The translations under genes and the position numbers were made by a program. A model generated the notes under the pieces. The model worked only from the letters and a program-made list of their open reading frames with translations, had not been told where the DNA came from and made no database searches. Shown here piece after piece: positions 38,359 through 47,784 of a DNA stretch of 64,000 nucleotides. Numbering within the stretch: the stretch's first letter is position 1; every line of letters begins with the position of its first letter. The DNA lies in assembly GCF_028656955.1 (NCBI RefSeq), contig NZ_JAMDGY010000029.1, positions 1-64,000 of the forward strand, written 5' to 3'. The DNA comes from Pseudomonas fontis. Its GTDB lineage: Bacteria > Pseudomonadota > Gammaproteobacteria > Pseudomonadales > Pseudomonadaceae.

Positions 38359-38945
38359 TCCGTAAGCTATTCAAATTCGAGAATGCGCACATCGTGCGAG
38401 GCTGCAGCACCCGTCGCTGCTCTCACTCGATTCATGGGCACTCCTACAAAGTGGAGCTGCTCTTGCAAGCTGACGCCCTGGATCACGGGCAGATGGTGTA
38501 TGACTTTGGGCTGCTTAAAGGGGACGTTCGTGAATTGATCGACGCCTTCGATCACGCCGTCGCGATCTGGTCACAGGATGATCCTGATTACATTGCGTCC
38601 ATTCGCAGGCATTCAGAGCGCTGGGTACTCATCCCCGTGTCACCGAGTGCTGAGCAGTTCTCCAGATTGATCTTCCGCTTGGTGGAAGCCGCCTTGGAGA
38701 ACACCGAAATGAAGAGCGGTGAATCCGGCGTTCAGCTCCACTCTGTGATCGTGCACGAAACCGAGACGGGGTATGCGCAGTGCTTCCGCGAGGATGTTGT
38801 GAACCCCCGTATGGGCTTGATTGACCTCGACCTCATTGAGTTCTCTCCCGCGATCACTGCCCAGTGGACTGACCCCAAGCTGTACGAACGGGTGAAGTCG
38901 AAGCCCACCATGATCCAGACCGAGCTGGAAGGTTTGTGTAGCTGA
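38352..38945 (+). CDS. queD2: 6-carboxytetrahydropterin synthase paralogue QueD2
   Basis: A 197-residue QueD/PTPS-type enzyme of queuosine synthesis. Zinc-binding His in KFENAH (His13) and IHGHSY (near 33-38); Cys in [10 protein letters not shown]; then DFGLLKG near 56. The C-terminal extension is longer than in the typical 120-residue QueD. Overlaps yidD by seven bases. A second copy with zinc ligands retained; role presumably to keep queuosine modification during starvation. Confidence 0.88.
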   Translation: MLIRKLFKFENAHIVRGCSTRRCSHSIHGHSYKVELLLQADALDHGQMVYDFGLLKGDVRELIDAFDHAVAIWSQDDPDYIASIRRHSERWVLIPVSPSAEQFSRLIFRLVEAALENTEMKSGESGVQLHSVIVHETETGYAQCFREDVVNPRMGLIDLDLIEFSPAITAQWTDPKLYERVKSKPTMIQTELEGLCS

Positions 38946-39059
38946 TGCCCTGCGGGAGTAGCCGTACTCGCTGCTAGAACTTGCAGCCCACTCAATTTAT
39001 GACCAGGGCGTCCGCTAGCGGACGACCCACAGTATTTTAAGATCGAGAAGCCTGTGACG

Positions 39060-41066
39060 ATGCCAGATAACGCACACCCCTCCCCTGTTTCCATCACGCT
39101 GCCAGATGGATCAATTCGTACCTACGACAACCCCGTCACTGTCCACGACGTAGCAGCATCCATCGGCGCCGGTTTGGCACGTAGCACAGTGGCAGGAAGG
39201 GTTGATGGCCGCTTGGTGGACGCCTGCGAGATGATTGACCGCGATGCTAAATTGCAGGTAATCACCCCTAAAGATGATGAAGGCTTGGACATCATCCGTC
39301 ACTCATGCGCCCACCTGGTTGGCCATGCACTCAAACAACTCTACCCGAATGCCAAGATGGTCATTGGCCCGGTGATCAATGAGGGCTTTTACTACGATGT
39401 AGCGTTTGAAAGGCCATTCACCCCGGCAGACCTCGAAGCCATCGAAGCTCGCATGCGCGAGTTGATCGCCAAAGAGTACGATGTCGTCAAGCGCATGACG
39501 CCGCGCGATGAGGCCATCCAGATCTTCAAGGCACGACACGAAGACTACAAACTTCGGCTGATCGAGGACATGCCAGATACCCAGGAGATGGGGCTCTACT
39601 TCCACGAAGAATACGTGGACATGTGCCGCGGCCCTCACGTGCCCAATACTCGCTTCTTGAAGGCATTCAAACTGACCAAGCTAGCGGGGGCTTATTGGCG
39701 CGGTGATGCAAAGAACGAGCAGCTACAGCGCATCTACGGAACGGCTTGGGCCGATGCAAAGCAGCTGTCAGCCCACCTCGTTCGACTTGAGGAAGCCGAG
39801 AAGCGTGACCATCGCAAGATCGGAAGAGAACTCGACCTTTTCCATTTCGAGGACGACGCACCAGGATCAGTTTTCTGGCACCCGCGGGGATGGACGGTGT
39901 TTCAGTCTCTCATCGCCTACATGCGACGCCGACAGAATGACGCGGGCTATGTCGAAGTGAACACGCCAGACGTCATGGATCGCAGCCTGTGGGAAACGTC
40001 CGGGCACTGGCATAACTATCGTGATCACATGTTCACGACCGAAACCGAGGATGGTCGCGCCCTAGCTCTCAAGCCGATGAATTGCCCAGGCGGCACCCTC
40101 CTCTATCGACACGGCCTCAAGAGCTATCGCGACTTGCCGATTCGCATGGGCGAATTCGGTAAAGTCCATCGGTATGAGCCCTCCGGCTCTCTCCATGGGT
40201 TGCTTCGGGTACGTCACTTCACCCAAGACGACGCGCACATTTTCTGCACCCCCGAACAGATGAACGAAGAATGCCGATCCGTCGTGGGTCTGGTACTGGA
40301 CATCTATCGCCAGTTTGGCTTCGAGGACGTGCGCATCAAGCTGTCTACTCGACCTGCCAACCGAATCGGCAGTGACGCAACCTGGGATCAACTCGAGGGG
40401 GCGTTGATCCACTCCTTAGAAGAAATGGGCCTCGACTACCAGATCAATCCAGGTGAGGGGGCGTTCTACGGGCCCAAGCTTGAGTTCGTTCTGCGCGACG
40501 CGATAGGCCGGGACTGGCAGTGCGGCACGCTTCAAGTGGACATGAACCTGCCTGAACGGTTCGGCATTGAGTACGTCGACGAAGATGGCCTTCGCAAGCG
40601 CCCTGTCATGCTGCATCGAGCACTCTTCGGCTCTCTGGAGCGTTTCACTGGAATCATGCTTGAGCATCACTCTGGCAAACTCCCCGCTTGGCTCTCACCG
40701 ATTCAGGTGGTCGTCTGCTCTATTTCGCAGCAGCATGCAGATTACGTTCGAGACATCGCCACATTACTGCGCTGCAATGGCCTGCGGGTTGAGACTGACA
40801 CCCGGAACGAGAAGATCGGCTACAAGATCCGCGAACAGACATTACAGCGCATCCCCTACCTCCTTGTTGCTGGCACTAAGGAACAGGAAGAAGGAACCAT
40901 CGCGATTCGTAGCCGAGATGGCGAGGATCTGGGCGTGATGGATCTGACCCAAGCTATAGCTTGGCTGCTTGCAGCAGTCGAAGCTCCAGACGCTCTGGAG
41001 CGCCGTGTAATTTCCAGGGAGGCTCAGCTGCGCTTGGAAGCCAGTAAGGCCAAGCAATCGGCGTAA
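39060..41066 (+). CDS. thrS2: Threonyl-tRNA synthetase paralogue
   Basis: About 668 residues: TGS domain (1-65), editing domain (75-220, [11 protein letters not shown] and YCRGPH-like [10 protein letters not shown]), class II catalytic core ([35 protein letters not shown]) and anticodon-binding domain (from about 550). The zinc ligands Cys (NCPG), His (DDAHIF) and His (MLHRA) are retained. The usual MNCPGH reads MNCPGG. ATG at 39060 is preferred to the GTG at 39054. 114 bases after queD2, same operon direction, ending at a clear terminator. Confidence 0.93.
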   Translation: MPDNAHPSPVSITLPDGSIRTYDNPVTVHDVAASIGAGLARSTVAGRVDGRLVDACEMIDRDAKLQVITPKDDEGLDIIRHSCAHLVGHALKQLYPNAKMVIGPVINEGFYYDVAFERPFTPADLEAIEARMRELIAKEYDVVKRMTPRDEAIQIFKARHEDYKLRLIEDMPDTQEMGLYFHEEYVDMCRGPHVPNTRFLKAFKLTKLAGAYWRGDAKNEQLQRIYGTAWADAKQLSAHLVRLEEAEKRDHRKIGRELDLFHFEDDAPGSVFWHPRGWTVFQSLIAYMRRRQNDAGYVEVNTPDVMDRSLWETSGHWHNYRDHMFTTETEDGRALALKPMNCPGGTLLYRHGLKSYRDLPIRMGEFGKVHRYEPSGSLHGLLRVRHFTQDDAHIFCTPEQMNEECRSVVGLVLDIYRQFGFEDVRIKLSTRPANRIGSDATWDQLEGALIHSLEEMGLDYQINPGEGAFYGPKLEFVLRDAIGRDWQCGTLQVDMNLPERFGIEYVDEDGLRKRPVMLHRALFGSLERFTGIMLEHHSGKLPAWLSPIQVVVCSISQQHADYVRDIATLLRCNGLRVETDTRNEKIGYKIREQTLQRIPYLLVAGTKEQEEGTIAIRSRDGEDLGVMDLTQAIAWLLAAVEAPDALERRVISREAQLRLEASKAKQSA

Positions 41067-41072
41067 CTTGAA

Positions 41073-41130
41073 CTGCGCACGCTCAAGAACGAGCGTCCAG
41101 CGCAAGCGCTTGAGTCTGCGCAGCCTTTTT
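41073..41130 (+). terminator. Rho-independent terminator after thrS2
   Basis: Long imperfect hairpin (CTGCGCA..CTCAAG paired with CTTGAG..TGCGCAG) followed by five T residues at 41126-41130. It ends the large zinc operon before the TIR/SLOG cluster. Confidence 0.8.
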
Positions 41131-41230
41131 GCAAGCGTGATGTAGCGCCCCGAGAGTAGCGGCCCTATGATATCAACGCCCTCGCAGCGCCGAGAATTCG
41201 GTGCTGCATTACCTGCGCGGAGACGGAATC

Positions 41231-41719
41231 ATGCGCCATTGCTTCTACAGCTTTCACTACGAGGCCGACAACTGGCGAGCGGCTAAGATTCGCTCGATCG
41301 GGGCTATCCATGGCGCCCGCGAGGCCTATGACAACGGCTGGGAAGCTGTGAAAAATGGCAGCGAACAGGCAATCAAAAACTGGATTGCCGCCGAAATGAA
41401 CGGCTGCTCCTGCGCGATTGTGCTTATCGGCTCACAAACGGCGGGACGCAAATGGATCAACTACGAAATTGAGCAAGCCTGGAACAAAGGCATGGGCCTG
41501 GTCGGGGTCTACATTCACGGCATAACTGATCGCATCAACCAGACCTCCAGAGTCGGTTCAAATCCGTTCAACGGCTTCGATGTGAACAATGTCCCTCTTT
41601 CCAACATCGTTCGCACTTACGATCCAGCGGGCTACGACAGCGCGACCCGGTACGCCAACATCTCCCAGAATCTTGGCAGGTGGGTCGAAGAAGCGATAGC
41701 GATCCGCAACCGATACTAG
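41231..41719 (+). CDS. ThsB-like TIR (MTH538/DUF1863 type) protein
   Basis: A 162-residue single-domain protein starting MRHCFYSFHYEADNWRAAKIRS. This is the start typical of ThsB, the TIR signal-maker of Thoeris, and of DUF1863 proteins. Further: CSCAIVLIGSQTAGRKWINYEIEQAW near 66-91, with the candidate catalytic Glu in NYEIEQ. Start at 41231; the frame upstream has no better signal. First gene of a five-gene plus-strand cluster with two more TIR proteins, a SLOG protein and a membrane protein. Inferred to make a nucleotide signal from NAD on infection. Confidence 0.75.
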   Translation: MRHCFYSFHYEADNWRAAKIRSIGAIHGAREAYDNGWEAVKNGSEQAIKNWIAAEMNGCSCAIVLIGSQTAGRKWINYEIEQAWNKGMGLVGVYIHGITDRINQTSRVGSNPFNGFDVNNVPLSNIVRTYDPAGYDSATRYANISQNLGRWVEEAIAIRNRY

Positions 41720-41756
41720 CCGCGCGCCCTTCACCACTCTGCCCTTGAGAATCATC

Positions 41757-42911
41757 ATGCAGGAAGCCTCCTACCACCTGGCTATTTTCGGTTCACCTCC
41801 CGAAGGCTTCGTTGATGAATTCCACGAAGCATTGCAAGCGAAGCTCGCGGTACTGTCACTCAACCTCGGTATTGAGGTCGATTGGTATACAGGCATGCCT
41901 GCCGAGTACCGCGTAGCCAACGGAAAATGCACCGCAGCCCTGTGTTTTCCTCTCCCTGATGGACAAGACGTACACATCACTAAATTGATGAAGGATGGTG
42001 TCCCCGTCATTCCTGTCGCATCGAAACTCGGGCATCTGGCCGCGGAGTTTCCTCCGTCAGTATCGATCCTCAATGGGCTGGGACTGGACTCATCGGACGT
42101 CCCAACCATCGTAAATTGCTTGCTGGAATGCGCCTCGCTCTTGCCTCGCCAACGACGCGTTTTCTTGAGCTACAGACGAACGGAATCAACCACCGCAGCG
42201 CTACAGCTCTATGCGGCACTTTCAGAACGGTTGTTTGACGTTTTTCTCGACACGCATGAGATCTTGCCAGGGGAGCACTTTCAGGAGGTGCTGTGGCAAA
42301 AGCTGTGCGACAGCGATGTCATGATCTACCTGGATACCCCGTCCTACTTCGACAGCCGTTGGACAACAGCAGAGTTTGGGCGCGCCGTGTTCCGCGGTGT
42401 TCCCATTCTCAGGGCTGGCTGGCCAGAAGTAGCTCTCGATGATCGAAGCCAAGCTACGTTGGATTTACGCCTGACCAAAGACGATTTCTTGTCGGATGGC
42501 GTGTCGCTCACCAATGAATGCCTCGCACGGATCTGCCGATCGGCTGAGGATCTGCGCGCAGAAGGCGTCGCTACCCGTTATCGCCTGCTGATGAACGCAT
42601 TCGGTACCTCCTTGGAGCGTGCCCAAGCAACAATCGAGGGCTATTCACTCCGACGCAGCCTCACCGTCAAGCCAAAACGTGGAGAGCCAATTTACGTCTA
42701 TCCAGCGCTCGGCGTGCCGACGACCTACACCCTGCACGACGCCACCCTTGACAATCACCCTGCGCCGGTGGCCGTAGTATATGATAATGCGGGTATTGAA
42801 GAACGTAGGTGGCAGACACATATGGAATGGATCAGCAACTACCTAGAAAAGGATGTGCGGTTAGTCGAACCCTACAATTCGGGCTGGCGATTCCTGGATT
42901 GGCGAAAATGA
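41757..42911 (+). CDS. Three-domain TIR protein (TIR1 of TIR-SLOG-TIR cassette)
   Basis: A 384-residue protein. Residues 1-125 form a Rossmann-like domain not recognised further (YHLAIFGSPPEGFVDEFHEAL). Residues 132-250 are a TIR domain: RRVFLSYRRTEST, FLDTHEILPGEHFQEVLWQKL, CDSDVMIYLDTPSYFDSRWTTAEFGRA, with Glu as the likely catalytic residue. Residues about 300-384 form a further alpha/beta part. Highly similar along its length to the gene at 59789-60928. Its stop overlaps the SLOG gene (ATGA), so the two are coupled. Confidence 0.8.
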   Translation: MQEASYHLAIFGSPPEGFVDEFHEALQAKLAVLSLNLGIEVDWYTGMPAEYRVANGKCTAALCFPLPDGQDVHITKLMKDGVPVIPVASKLGHLAAEFPPSVSILNGLGLDSSDVPTIVNCLLECASLLPRQRRVFLSYRRTESTTAALQLYAALSERLFDVFLDTHEILPGEHFQEVLWQKLCDSDVMIYLDTPSYFDSRWTTAEFGRAVFRGVPILRAGWPEVALDDRSQATLDLRLTKDDFLSDGVSLTNECLARICRSAEDLRAEGVATRYRLLMNAFGTSLERAQATIEGYSLRRSLTVKPKRGEPIYVYPALGVPTTYTLHDATLDNHPAPVAVVYDNAGIEERRWQTHMEWISNYLEKDVRLVEPYNSGWRFLDWRK

Positions 42912-43504
42912 AGAAATCAATATTTCTATCCGCCAGCGTGCCAACCTATGGTAGAGAATTTTTTGATTCTTGCCATCCGTATCAAATACAAATAGCGGTA
43001 AGATCACTGTTGCTCCTGGCACTGGGACGACAACGCTTGGTATTTGGCGGGCATCCTTCCATCACACCCATGGTTTATGCCGCGGGCAGGAGCTTTGGAC
43101 TCAACACCATCGAATGTGTGACCATTTACCAATCCGCATTTTTTGAAGACAAGTTCCCTCTCGAGAACCAGGGATTTGCTGACATCCGGATTGTCGCCAA
43201 AGAAGAAGAACTGAAAGACAGCATCTTGTCTATGCGCCGGCGGATGCTTGAAGATAACGAATTTGCGGTCGGTATTTTCATAGGCGGTATGAAGGGTATT
43301 ATCGATGAATATGAAATGTTCAGAGAAAAGTCCCCTGACGCCAAAGTGATCGCAGTCCGAGCCGGCGGCGGCGCTACGGCGACCCTTCCCTGCACGCAAT
43401 CAGACCCAGCCATCCAGGCGCTTGAAGAGTCTGGAGACTATTTCTCGCTGTTCAACAGCATCCTAGGCATCGACCCGAATAGCGAACGGATTTTCAGTAA
43501 CTAA
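42908..43504 (+). CDS. SLOG-family nucleotide sensor-like protein
   Basis: A 198-residue protein with SLOG (LOG/DprA-like) features: start KKSIFLSASVP, LVFGGHPSITPMVY near residue 42-55, and a glycine-rich FIGGMKGIIDEYEMF near 115-130 with the acidic residues after it. SLOG domains bind nucleotides and pair with TIR or SIR2 effectors in conflict systems, for example in ThsA of Thoeris. Start fixed by the ATGA overlap. Paralogue of 61081-61719. Inferred to bind the TIR-made signal. Confidence 0.75.
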   Translation: MKKSIFLSASVPTYGREFFDSCHPYQIQIAVRSLLLLALGRQRLVFGGHPSITPMVYAAGRSFGLNTIECVTIYQSAFFEDKFPLENQGFADIRIVAKEEELKDSILSMRRRMLEDNEFAVGIFIGGMKGIIDEYEMFREKSPDAKVIAVRAGGGATATLPCTQSDPAIQALEESGDYFSLFNSILGIDPNSERIFSN

Positions 43505-43515
43505 GGAAGAGTTTA

Positions 43516-44274
43516 ATGGATCGCGGCTTCAACCTGAGCATTAACACCGGCCCATACCCCGTCGACTTCACGAAAGTCCATGCTTATAAAGATGCAAATC
43601 AAAAGCGCGTTGACGACCTGGCCAAGTTAATGATTGATGAGGACACATTCGATGCATCCCTCATCTTGGAGGCTCTCTTTCCAGCAGTGAAGGCCGACAT
43701 TTTTTTGTCCCATTCCTCCGCAGACGCAAACGAAGCGATCCAAATCGCACTGGAGCTCCAGGAAAAATGCGGCTTGAATGTGTTTGTTGACTCTTGCATC
43801 TGGGGCTCGATCTACGACTTGCTAAAGGCCATCGACAATAAGTACTGTCGTCGTGAAGGTCAAAAAACTTACGATTATGACGAACGTAATCGCTCGACAG
43901 CGCACGTGCACATGATTCTGACCACCGCCCTGCAGCGCATGATTGATCAGACCGACACGGTCATCTTCATGAATACAGACCAATCGATTTCACTTAAGCA
44001 CTCGGTGGATGAGAAACAAAAGACGCTTTCTCCCTGGATTCACATGGAGCTCAATTTCAGTACTCTGGTGCGTCGTCGTTCACGCAAATCAACTGTGATA
44101 GTAAACAAACGTGCACTTAACGAAGTTTACTCGGGTGAGAATTTGAACGTTGCCCATGAGGCACCTACTAGCCACCTAACATCTATTGCAGAAAGCGATT
44201 TCCGAAAGTGGATGCTGCAGGCGTCTATTCTGAAAGGTTCGAAAGCAATCGATCTTTTATACAGTAATTTTTGA
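43516..44274 (+). CDS. Second TIR protein (TIR2 of TIR-SLOG-TIR cassette)
   Basis: A 252-residue protein with an N-terminal 55-residue helical extension, then a TIR domain: DIFLSHSSADANEAIQIALELQ, NVFVDSCIWGSIYDLL, TVIFMNTDQSISLKH, and SPWIHMELNFS, where the Glu fits the NADase position. Between strands it carries a charged insert (YCRREGQKTYDYDERNRSTAHVHMIL). Same family as 61727-62500 and the protein at 53806-54645. Twelve bases after the SLOG stop. Probably the NAD-consuming effector. Confidence 0.78.
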   Translation: MDRGFNLSINTGPYPVDFTKVHAYKDANQKRVDDLAKLMIDEDTFDASLILEALFPAVKADIFLSHSSADANEAIQIALELQEKCGLNVFVDSCIWGSIYDLLKAIDNKYCRREGQKTYDYDERNRSTAHVHMILTTALQRMIDQTDTVIFMNTDQSISLKHSVDEKQKTLSPWIHMELNFSTLVRRRSRKSTVIVNKRALNEVYSGENLNVAHEAPTSHLTSIAESDFRKWMLQASILKGSKAIDLLYSNF

Positions 44275-44286
44275 CGGATACTCTCC

Positions 44287-44700
44287 ATGGATGCCAAGCT
44301 CAAACACCTCGAATTCGTTCAAGGCGTAGTCAATCGCCTTTCTACAAACTCGTTCCTGCTCAAAGGCTGGTCGATCATCCTGATCTCGGCACTCTTCGCG
44401 TTGTCCGCCAAGGATTCTGACAAGGGTTTCGCTCTCCTGGCCTACATCCCAGGCATCGCCTTTTGGGGCCTAGATGGCTACTTCCTGGCGCTCGAGCGCT
44501 GCTACCGGAGGCTCTACGACAAAGTTCGTGCGACGGACAAAGACAAGATCGATTTCATCATGGTGATCGACAAAGGTCAGGGCTGGAAAAACTGGTTCAA
44601 CGCTTCGTGTTCCAAAACGCTGATTGCCTTCCATGGCGCAGTTTTCGCGGCCATCACTGCAGTGGTCGTGGTCTACCTCATCAAGTCTTGTGCTGCGTAG
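44287..44700 (+). CDS. Small membrane protein of the TIR/SLOG cluster
   Basis: A 137-residue membrane protein with two adjacent hydrophobic segments near residues 25-65 (GWSIILISALFALSA; FALLAYIPGIAFWGLDGYF) and a third near 110-133 (KTLIAFHGAVFAAITAVVVVYLI), separated by a charged loop. The layout resembles SLATT or similar two/three-helix effectors that accompany nucleotide-signalling systems. Twelve bases after TIR2. Not present in the second copy of the cassette. Inferred to be a membrane-disrupting effector. Confidence 0.65.
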   Translation: MDAKLKHLEFVQGVVNRLSTNSFLLKGWSIILISALFALSAKDSDKGFALLAYIPGIAFWGLDGYFLALERCYRRLYDKVRATDKDKIDFIMVIDKGQGWKNWFNASCSKTLIAFHGAVFAAITAVVVVYLIKSCAA

Positions 44701-44707
44701 TTGGATT

Positions 44708-44741
44708 GGCCAGGGCTCGTAATTTCGAACGTGCCCTGGCC
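44708..44741 (+). terminator. Hairpin ending the TIR/SLOG cluster
   Basis: Perfect 9-bp stem GGCCAGGGC/GCCCTGGCC with a 16-base loop eight bases after the membrane protein stop. T tail is poor, so it is a moderate candidate; it separates the cluster from the convergent ABC transporter. Confidence 0.55.
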
Positions 44742-44855
44742 TACCCTCAGATCTATCACCGCATTAAAAGGTAGTGTCAGGAGGCCTTAGCTCCAGCGCT
44801 GATGATACAGGGCGAAACTATTAGGCCGTCTTCAACAGCGGCCAGCCCCTCCTCC

Positions 44856-45749
44856 CTACTTTCTGAAAGCGCGCACCATTTGCTGTGTGTTGTACTCCAT
44901 CATCTTCAGATAGGTCGGCACCGGGCCATTGGTGTCGGACAGAGACTCCGGATAGAGCTCCCCTCCTGCCTGTGCACCTGTTGCATTTGCGATTTGCTTA
45001 ACCAGCCTGGCGTCATTCGAGTTCTCGATGAAGTAGACCTTTATGCCTTCCTTACGAATCTGATCAATCAGCGATGCCACCTCTGCTGCCGAAGCTTCAG
45101 TTTCTGTCGACACGCCAAGAGGAGACAAGAAAGTAACCCCGTATTCCTTTGCGTAATAGCCAAAAGCGTCATGACTAGTGAGCACCTTGCGCTGTTCAAC
45201 TGGCACCTCGGCAAGGTGCATACCTATACGAGTATTGAGCGCGTTAAGCTTCGCCAAGTAACGCTGTGCGTTAGCATGGAAAACCTCCGACTGAGACGGA
45301 TCAGCCTTGCTTAGCTCAGCCTCGATACGCGACACCCAAATTTTTACATTTGATGCACTATTCCAAACGTGCGGATCAGCGATGGTCTTGCCATTTTCCT
45401 CGAACGTGTGGGTTTCGATTCCCTCCGAAACGACGACAGGGTTCTTCTCGCTACCAGATGCACGTGCGAGTCTTTCGAACCAGCTCTCCAGGCCTAGCCC
45501 GCTCACGAAGGTAACATCAGCTTCCTTGAGCGCCTTAGCATCACTTGGCGACGGCTGGAAATCGTGAGGATCGCCGTTAGCAGGAACAAGACTTTTGACC
45601 TGGACATTATCGCCACCTACGTTTTTCACCACGTCTGCCAATACTGTAAAACTGGCCACAACGTGTAAAGTCTTAGCTGTTGCTGGCAAAGCAAATATCA
45701 CTAATCCTATAGCACTAATCAGAGCAAGCAGAGCACGGGGGAGTCGCAT
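44856..45749 (-). CDS. Zinc/manganese-type ABC transporter substrate-binding protein
   Basis: A 297-residue cluster A-I periplasmic binding protein. Signal peptide (residues 1-25, ending ALPATAK). Metal ligand candidates: His in GDPHDFQPSP near 61, His in ADPHVW near 127, His in TSHDAFGYY near 192, and Asp/Glu in ENSNDARLV near 255. The His-rich loop of classic ZnuA is absent, which is closer to AztC or MntC types. Last gene of the ATPase-permease-binding protein operon (order like aztABC) behind a Zur box, so zinc is the likely substrate. Confidence 0.88.
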   Translation of the reverse strand: MRLPRALLALISAIGLVIFALPATAKTLHVVASFTVLADVVKNVGGDNVQVKSLVPANGDPHDFQPSPSDAKALKEADVTFVSGLGLESWFERLARASGSEKNPVVVSEGIETHTFEENGKTIADPHVWNSASNVKIWVSRIEAELSKADPSQSEVFHANAQRYLAKLNALNTRIGMHLAEVPVEQRKVLTSHDAFGYYAKEYGVTFLSPLGVSTETEASAAEVASLIDQIRKEGIKVYFIENSNDARLVKQIANATGAQAGGELYPESLSDTNGPVPTYLKMMEYNTQQMVRAFRK

Positions 45750-45763
45750 CTCATCTCCTTATT

Positions 45764-46636
45764 TCACAGGTTGTGTGACACAGGGCGAACCATTCGCCAT
45801 AGAAAGCCATTAGGGCCGAAGAGCAGTGCGAGGATGTAGATAAAACTGCAGACTAATATGATCGTGGGCCCAGATGCGACACTCAAGTAGTAGGAAAGCA
45901 CCAAACCAACATACCCCGACACAACCGCACTTGCAGCAGCAATCATCAGCATTGTGGTGAGGCGCCTTGACAACAATTGCGCAATTGCTGCCGGCAGCAT
46001 CATCATCCCTACCGCCATCAACGTACCAAGTGTTTGAAACCCAGATACTAAATTCAGCACGACAATCAGGAGAAAGATGAAGTGAAACACCGCTCCCCGC
46101 CCACCTACAGCTCGTAAAAATCCTGGATCAATGCACTCTACTATCAAAGGCCTGTAGACCATAGCAAGCACCAACAAGGTGCAAGACGTAATGCCACCCA
46201 CTAAAAATAAAGCAGAATTATCTACCGCCAGTATCGTCCCAAACAACACATGCAGAAGATCAAGATTTGAGCCATGCAACGAAACAATCATTACGCCTAG
46301 TGCGAGAGACATGAGATAGAAGCTTGCAAAACTCGCATCCTCTCGTAACGAAGTCACTCGACTTACTAGCCCCGACAACAAGGCGACGCTGAGGCCCGCG
46401 ATCAACCCTCCAAGCCCCATAGCTGGCAGAGAAAGTCCGCCTGCAATCATAAAGCCAATCGCAGCACCAGGTAGTACAGCGTGACTCATTGCGTCACCGA
46501 CTAAGCTCATACGCCTGAGCATTAACAACACACCGACAGGCCCAGAACTCAATCCGATAGCAAGGGTTGCAACCAAAGCACGTCGCATAAAGCCGTAATC
46601 TACAAATGGCGATATGAGCAAAGAAAAAAGCGTCAT
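45764..46636 (-). CDS. Zn/Mn-type ABC transporter permease (ZnuB/AztB family)
   Basis: About 290 residues with eight or nine hydrophobic segments and the family start FMRRALVATLAIGLSSGPVGVLLMLRRMSLVGDAMSHAVLPGAA. The MTLFSLLI start at 46636 is coupled to the ATPase stop (ATGA). Forms the membrane channel for metal imported by the adjacent binding protein. Confidence 0.9.
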   Translation of the reverse strand: MTLFSLLISPFVDYGFMRRALVATLAIGLSSGPVGVLLMLRRMSLVGDAMSHAVLPGAAIGFMIAGGLSLPAMGLGGLIAGLSVALLSGLVSRVTSLREDASFASFYLMSLALGVMIVSLHGSNLDLLHVLFGTILAVDNSALFLVGGITSCTLLVLAMVYRPLIVECIDPGFLRAVGGRGAVFHFIFLLIVVLNLVSGFQTLGTLMAVGMMMLPAAIAQLLSRRLTTMLMIAAASAVVSGYVGLVLSYYLSVASGPTIILVCSFIYILALLFGPNGFLWRMVRPVSHNL

Positions 46637-47373
46637 GCCAAATACTGCCTTTGATCGGTAGATTCGCCCCATTGCTCAGCCAGAGCGCGAGCCCTGTTCA
46701 AGTTTTTATCTGTAAGCACATCTTTAGTACTACCCCAGCCAATGACGGTATGGGATAGCAATAGCGTTCTCGGAAAGGTCGCTCTGATTTGATCGAAGTC
46801 GTGCAGCACCGCTATTACAGTCCGCCCTTCTTGCTTCCATTTCAGAATGATCTGAGTCAGGTCATGGACGGTACGAGAATCGACTGCAGTAAAAGGCTCA
46901 TCAAGAACGAGTACCTTCGCATCCTGAACCAGCAATCTTGCGAATAGGACTCGCTGGAACTGCCCTACCGACAGTGCATTGATATGGCGATCGCCCATGC
47001 CCACCAAGCCGACGTCCTGCAAAGCTTGACGCATGGCGATAGTAGCTTTGGAGGAGACGCCACCAAAAAAACCCATGTGTTTCCAAGCCCCCAAACAAAC
47101 GACATCTGCCACCGTGATTGGGAAACTTCTGTCGATTGAGGATGCCTGGGGAAGGTAGCCAATGTCGCGAGCCTTTAACGCACCACGGTCGATGGTGCCT
47201 GTAGCAGAAACCTCCCCCATCAAGGCCTTCAAGAAGGTAGATTTACCAGCCCCGTTCGGGCCTGCGATGGCTGTGAGACTTCCATGTTCAAACGCTCCCG
47301 AAACCCCGCGGATGGCGGGAGTTGAGCCGTACGAGACCGATAGATCGTCTACGCAAATCGCTACGCTGCTCAT
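46633..47373 (-). CDS. Zn/Mn-type ABC transporter ATPase (ZnuC/AztA family)
   Basis: A 246-residue ABC ATPase: Walker A GPNGAGKST near residues 37-45, ALSVGQFQRVLFARLL signature near 137-152, VLVLDEPFTAVD Walker B near 157-168, and LHDFD near 200. The ATG at 47373 overlaps the stop of a 39-codon upstream ORF (ATGA), so translation is likely coupled. A longer frame start at 47508 has no support. Powers zinc import. Confidence 0.9.
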   Translation of the reverse strand: MSSVAICVDDLSVSYGSTPAIRGVSGAFEHGSLTAIAGPNGAGKSTFLKALMGEVSATGTIDRGALKARDIGYLPQASSIDRSFPITVADVVCLGAWKHMGFFGGVSSKATIAMRQALQDVGLVGMGDRHINALSVGQFQRVLFARLLVQDAKVLVLDEPFTAVDSRTVHDLTQIILKWKQEGRTVIAVLHDFDQIRATFPRTLLLSHTVIGWGSTKDVLTDKNLNRARALAEQWGESTDQRQYLA

Positions 47374-47489
47374 GGCAAAGACACCGCCCAGGTGATGGCG
47401 AGCCATAACGGAATCAATGCGAACGCCGCACCTATCAGCCGGTGCCACGCGGACATCGCCAGCAGAGAATTGAAGGAATGTTTGTGCAT
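47370..47489 (-). CDS. Small hydrophobic protein (39 aa) leading the zinc ABC operon
   Basis: ATG 47489 to TGA 47370: 39 residues with a His-containing N-terminus (MHKHSFNSLL) and one long hydrophobic segment (LIGAAFALIPLWLAITWAV). Its stop overlaps the start of the ATPase gene as ATGA, a typical operon coupling. It begins 25 bases after the Zur box. No strong ribosome-binding site is seen. Probably a single-span membrane microprotein or a leader peptide coupling translation to the transporter. Confidence 0.6.
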   Translation of the reverse strand: MHKHSFNSLLAMSAWHRLIGAAFALIPLWLAITWAVSLP

Positions 47490-47784
47490 AGGAAAGCAGG
47501 AGACCCAATCACATAATGATACATTATAACATATCACTTAGATTCACCTTCTGCACCGTTGATCTGGAACGATGATCAGACCTGCGCCCCAGGAGATCAG
47601 CTAGATCTGGAAATTGCTGATCAGAACAGTCTTTTCTTATGAGCTCATCCACGGCGGCAGAGCTGCACCCCGGGATACCTGTGGCGACCATAAGCTCACC
47701 TACGGCAATACTCGAGATCCTTATTGCTGCAGGCCGGGGGTGGTAGCCAGACAGTGTGCCTCCCTAGAGAGCCTCGTCCATCGG
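47490..47784. other. Intergenic region with Zur box between two transporter operons
   Basis: About 295 bases. The right part near 47514-47536 holds the Zur palindrome for the Zn ABC operon. The rest, downstream of the FecCD-type operon end at 47785, shows no gene. No clear T-tailed terminator was recognised. Confidence 0.4.
47514..47536. promoter_or_regulatory. Zur box of the Zn-type ABC operon
   Basis: ATGATACATTATAACATATC, core TTATAAC palindrome as in the other sites. 25 bases upstream of the 39-codon ORF. Supports zinc control of the transporter. Confidence 0.8.
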
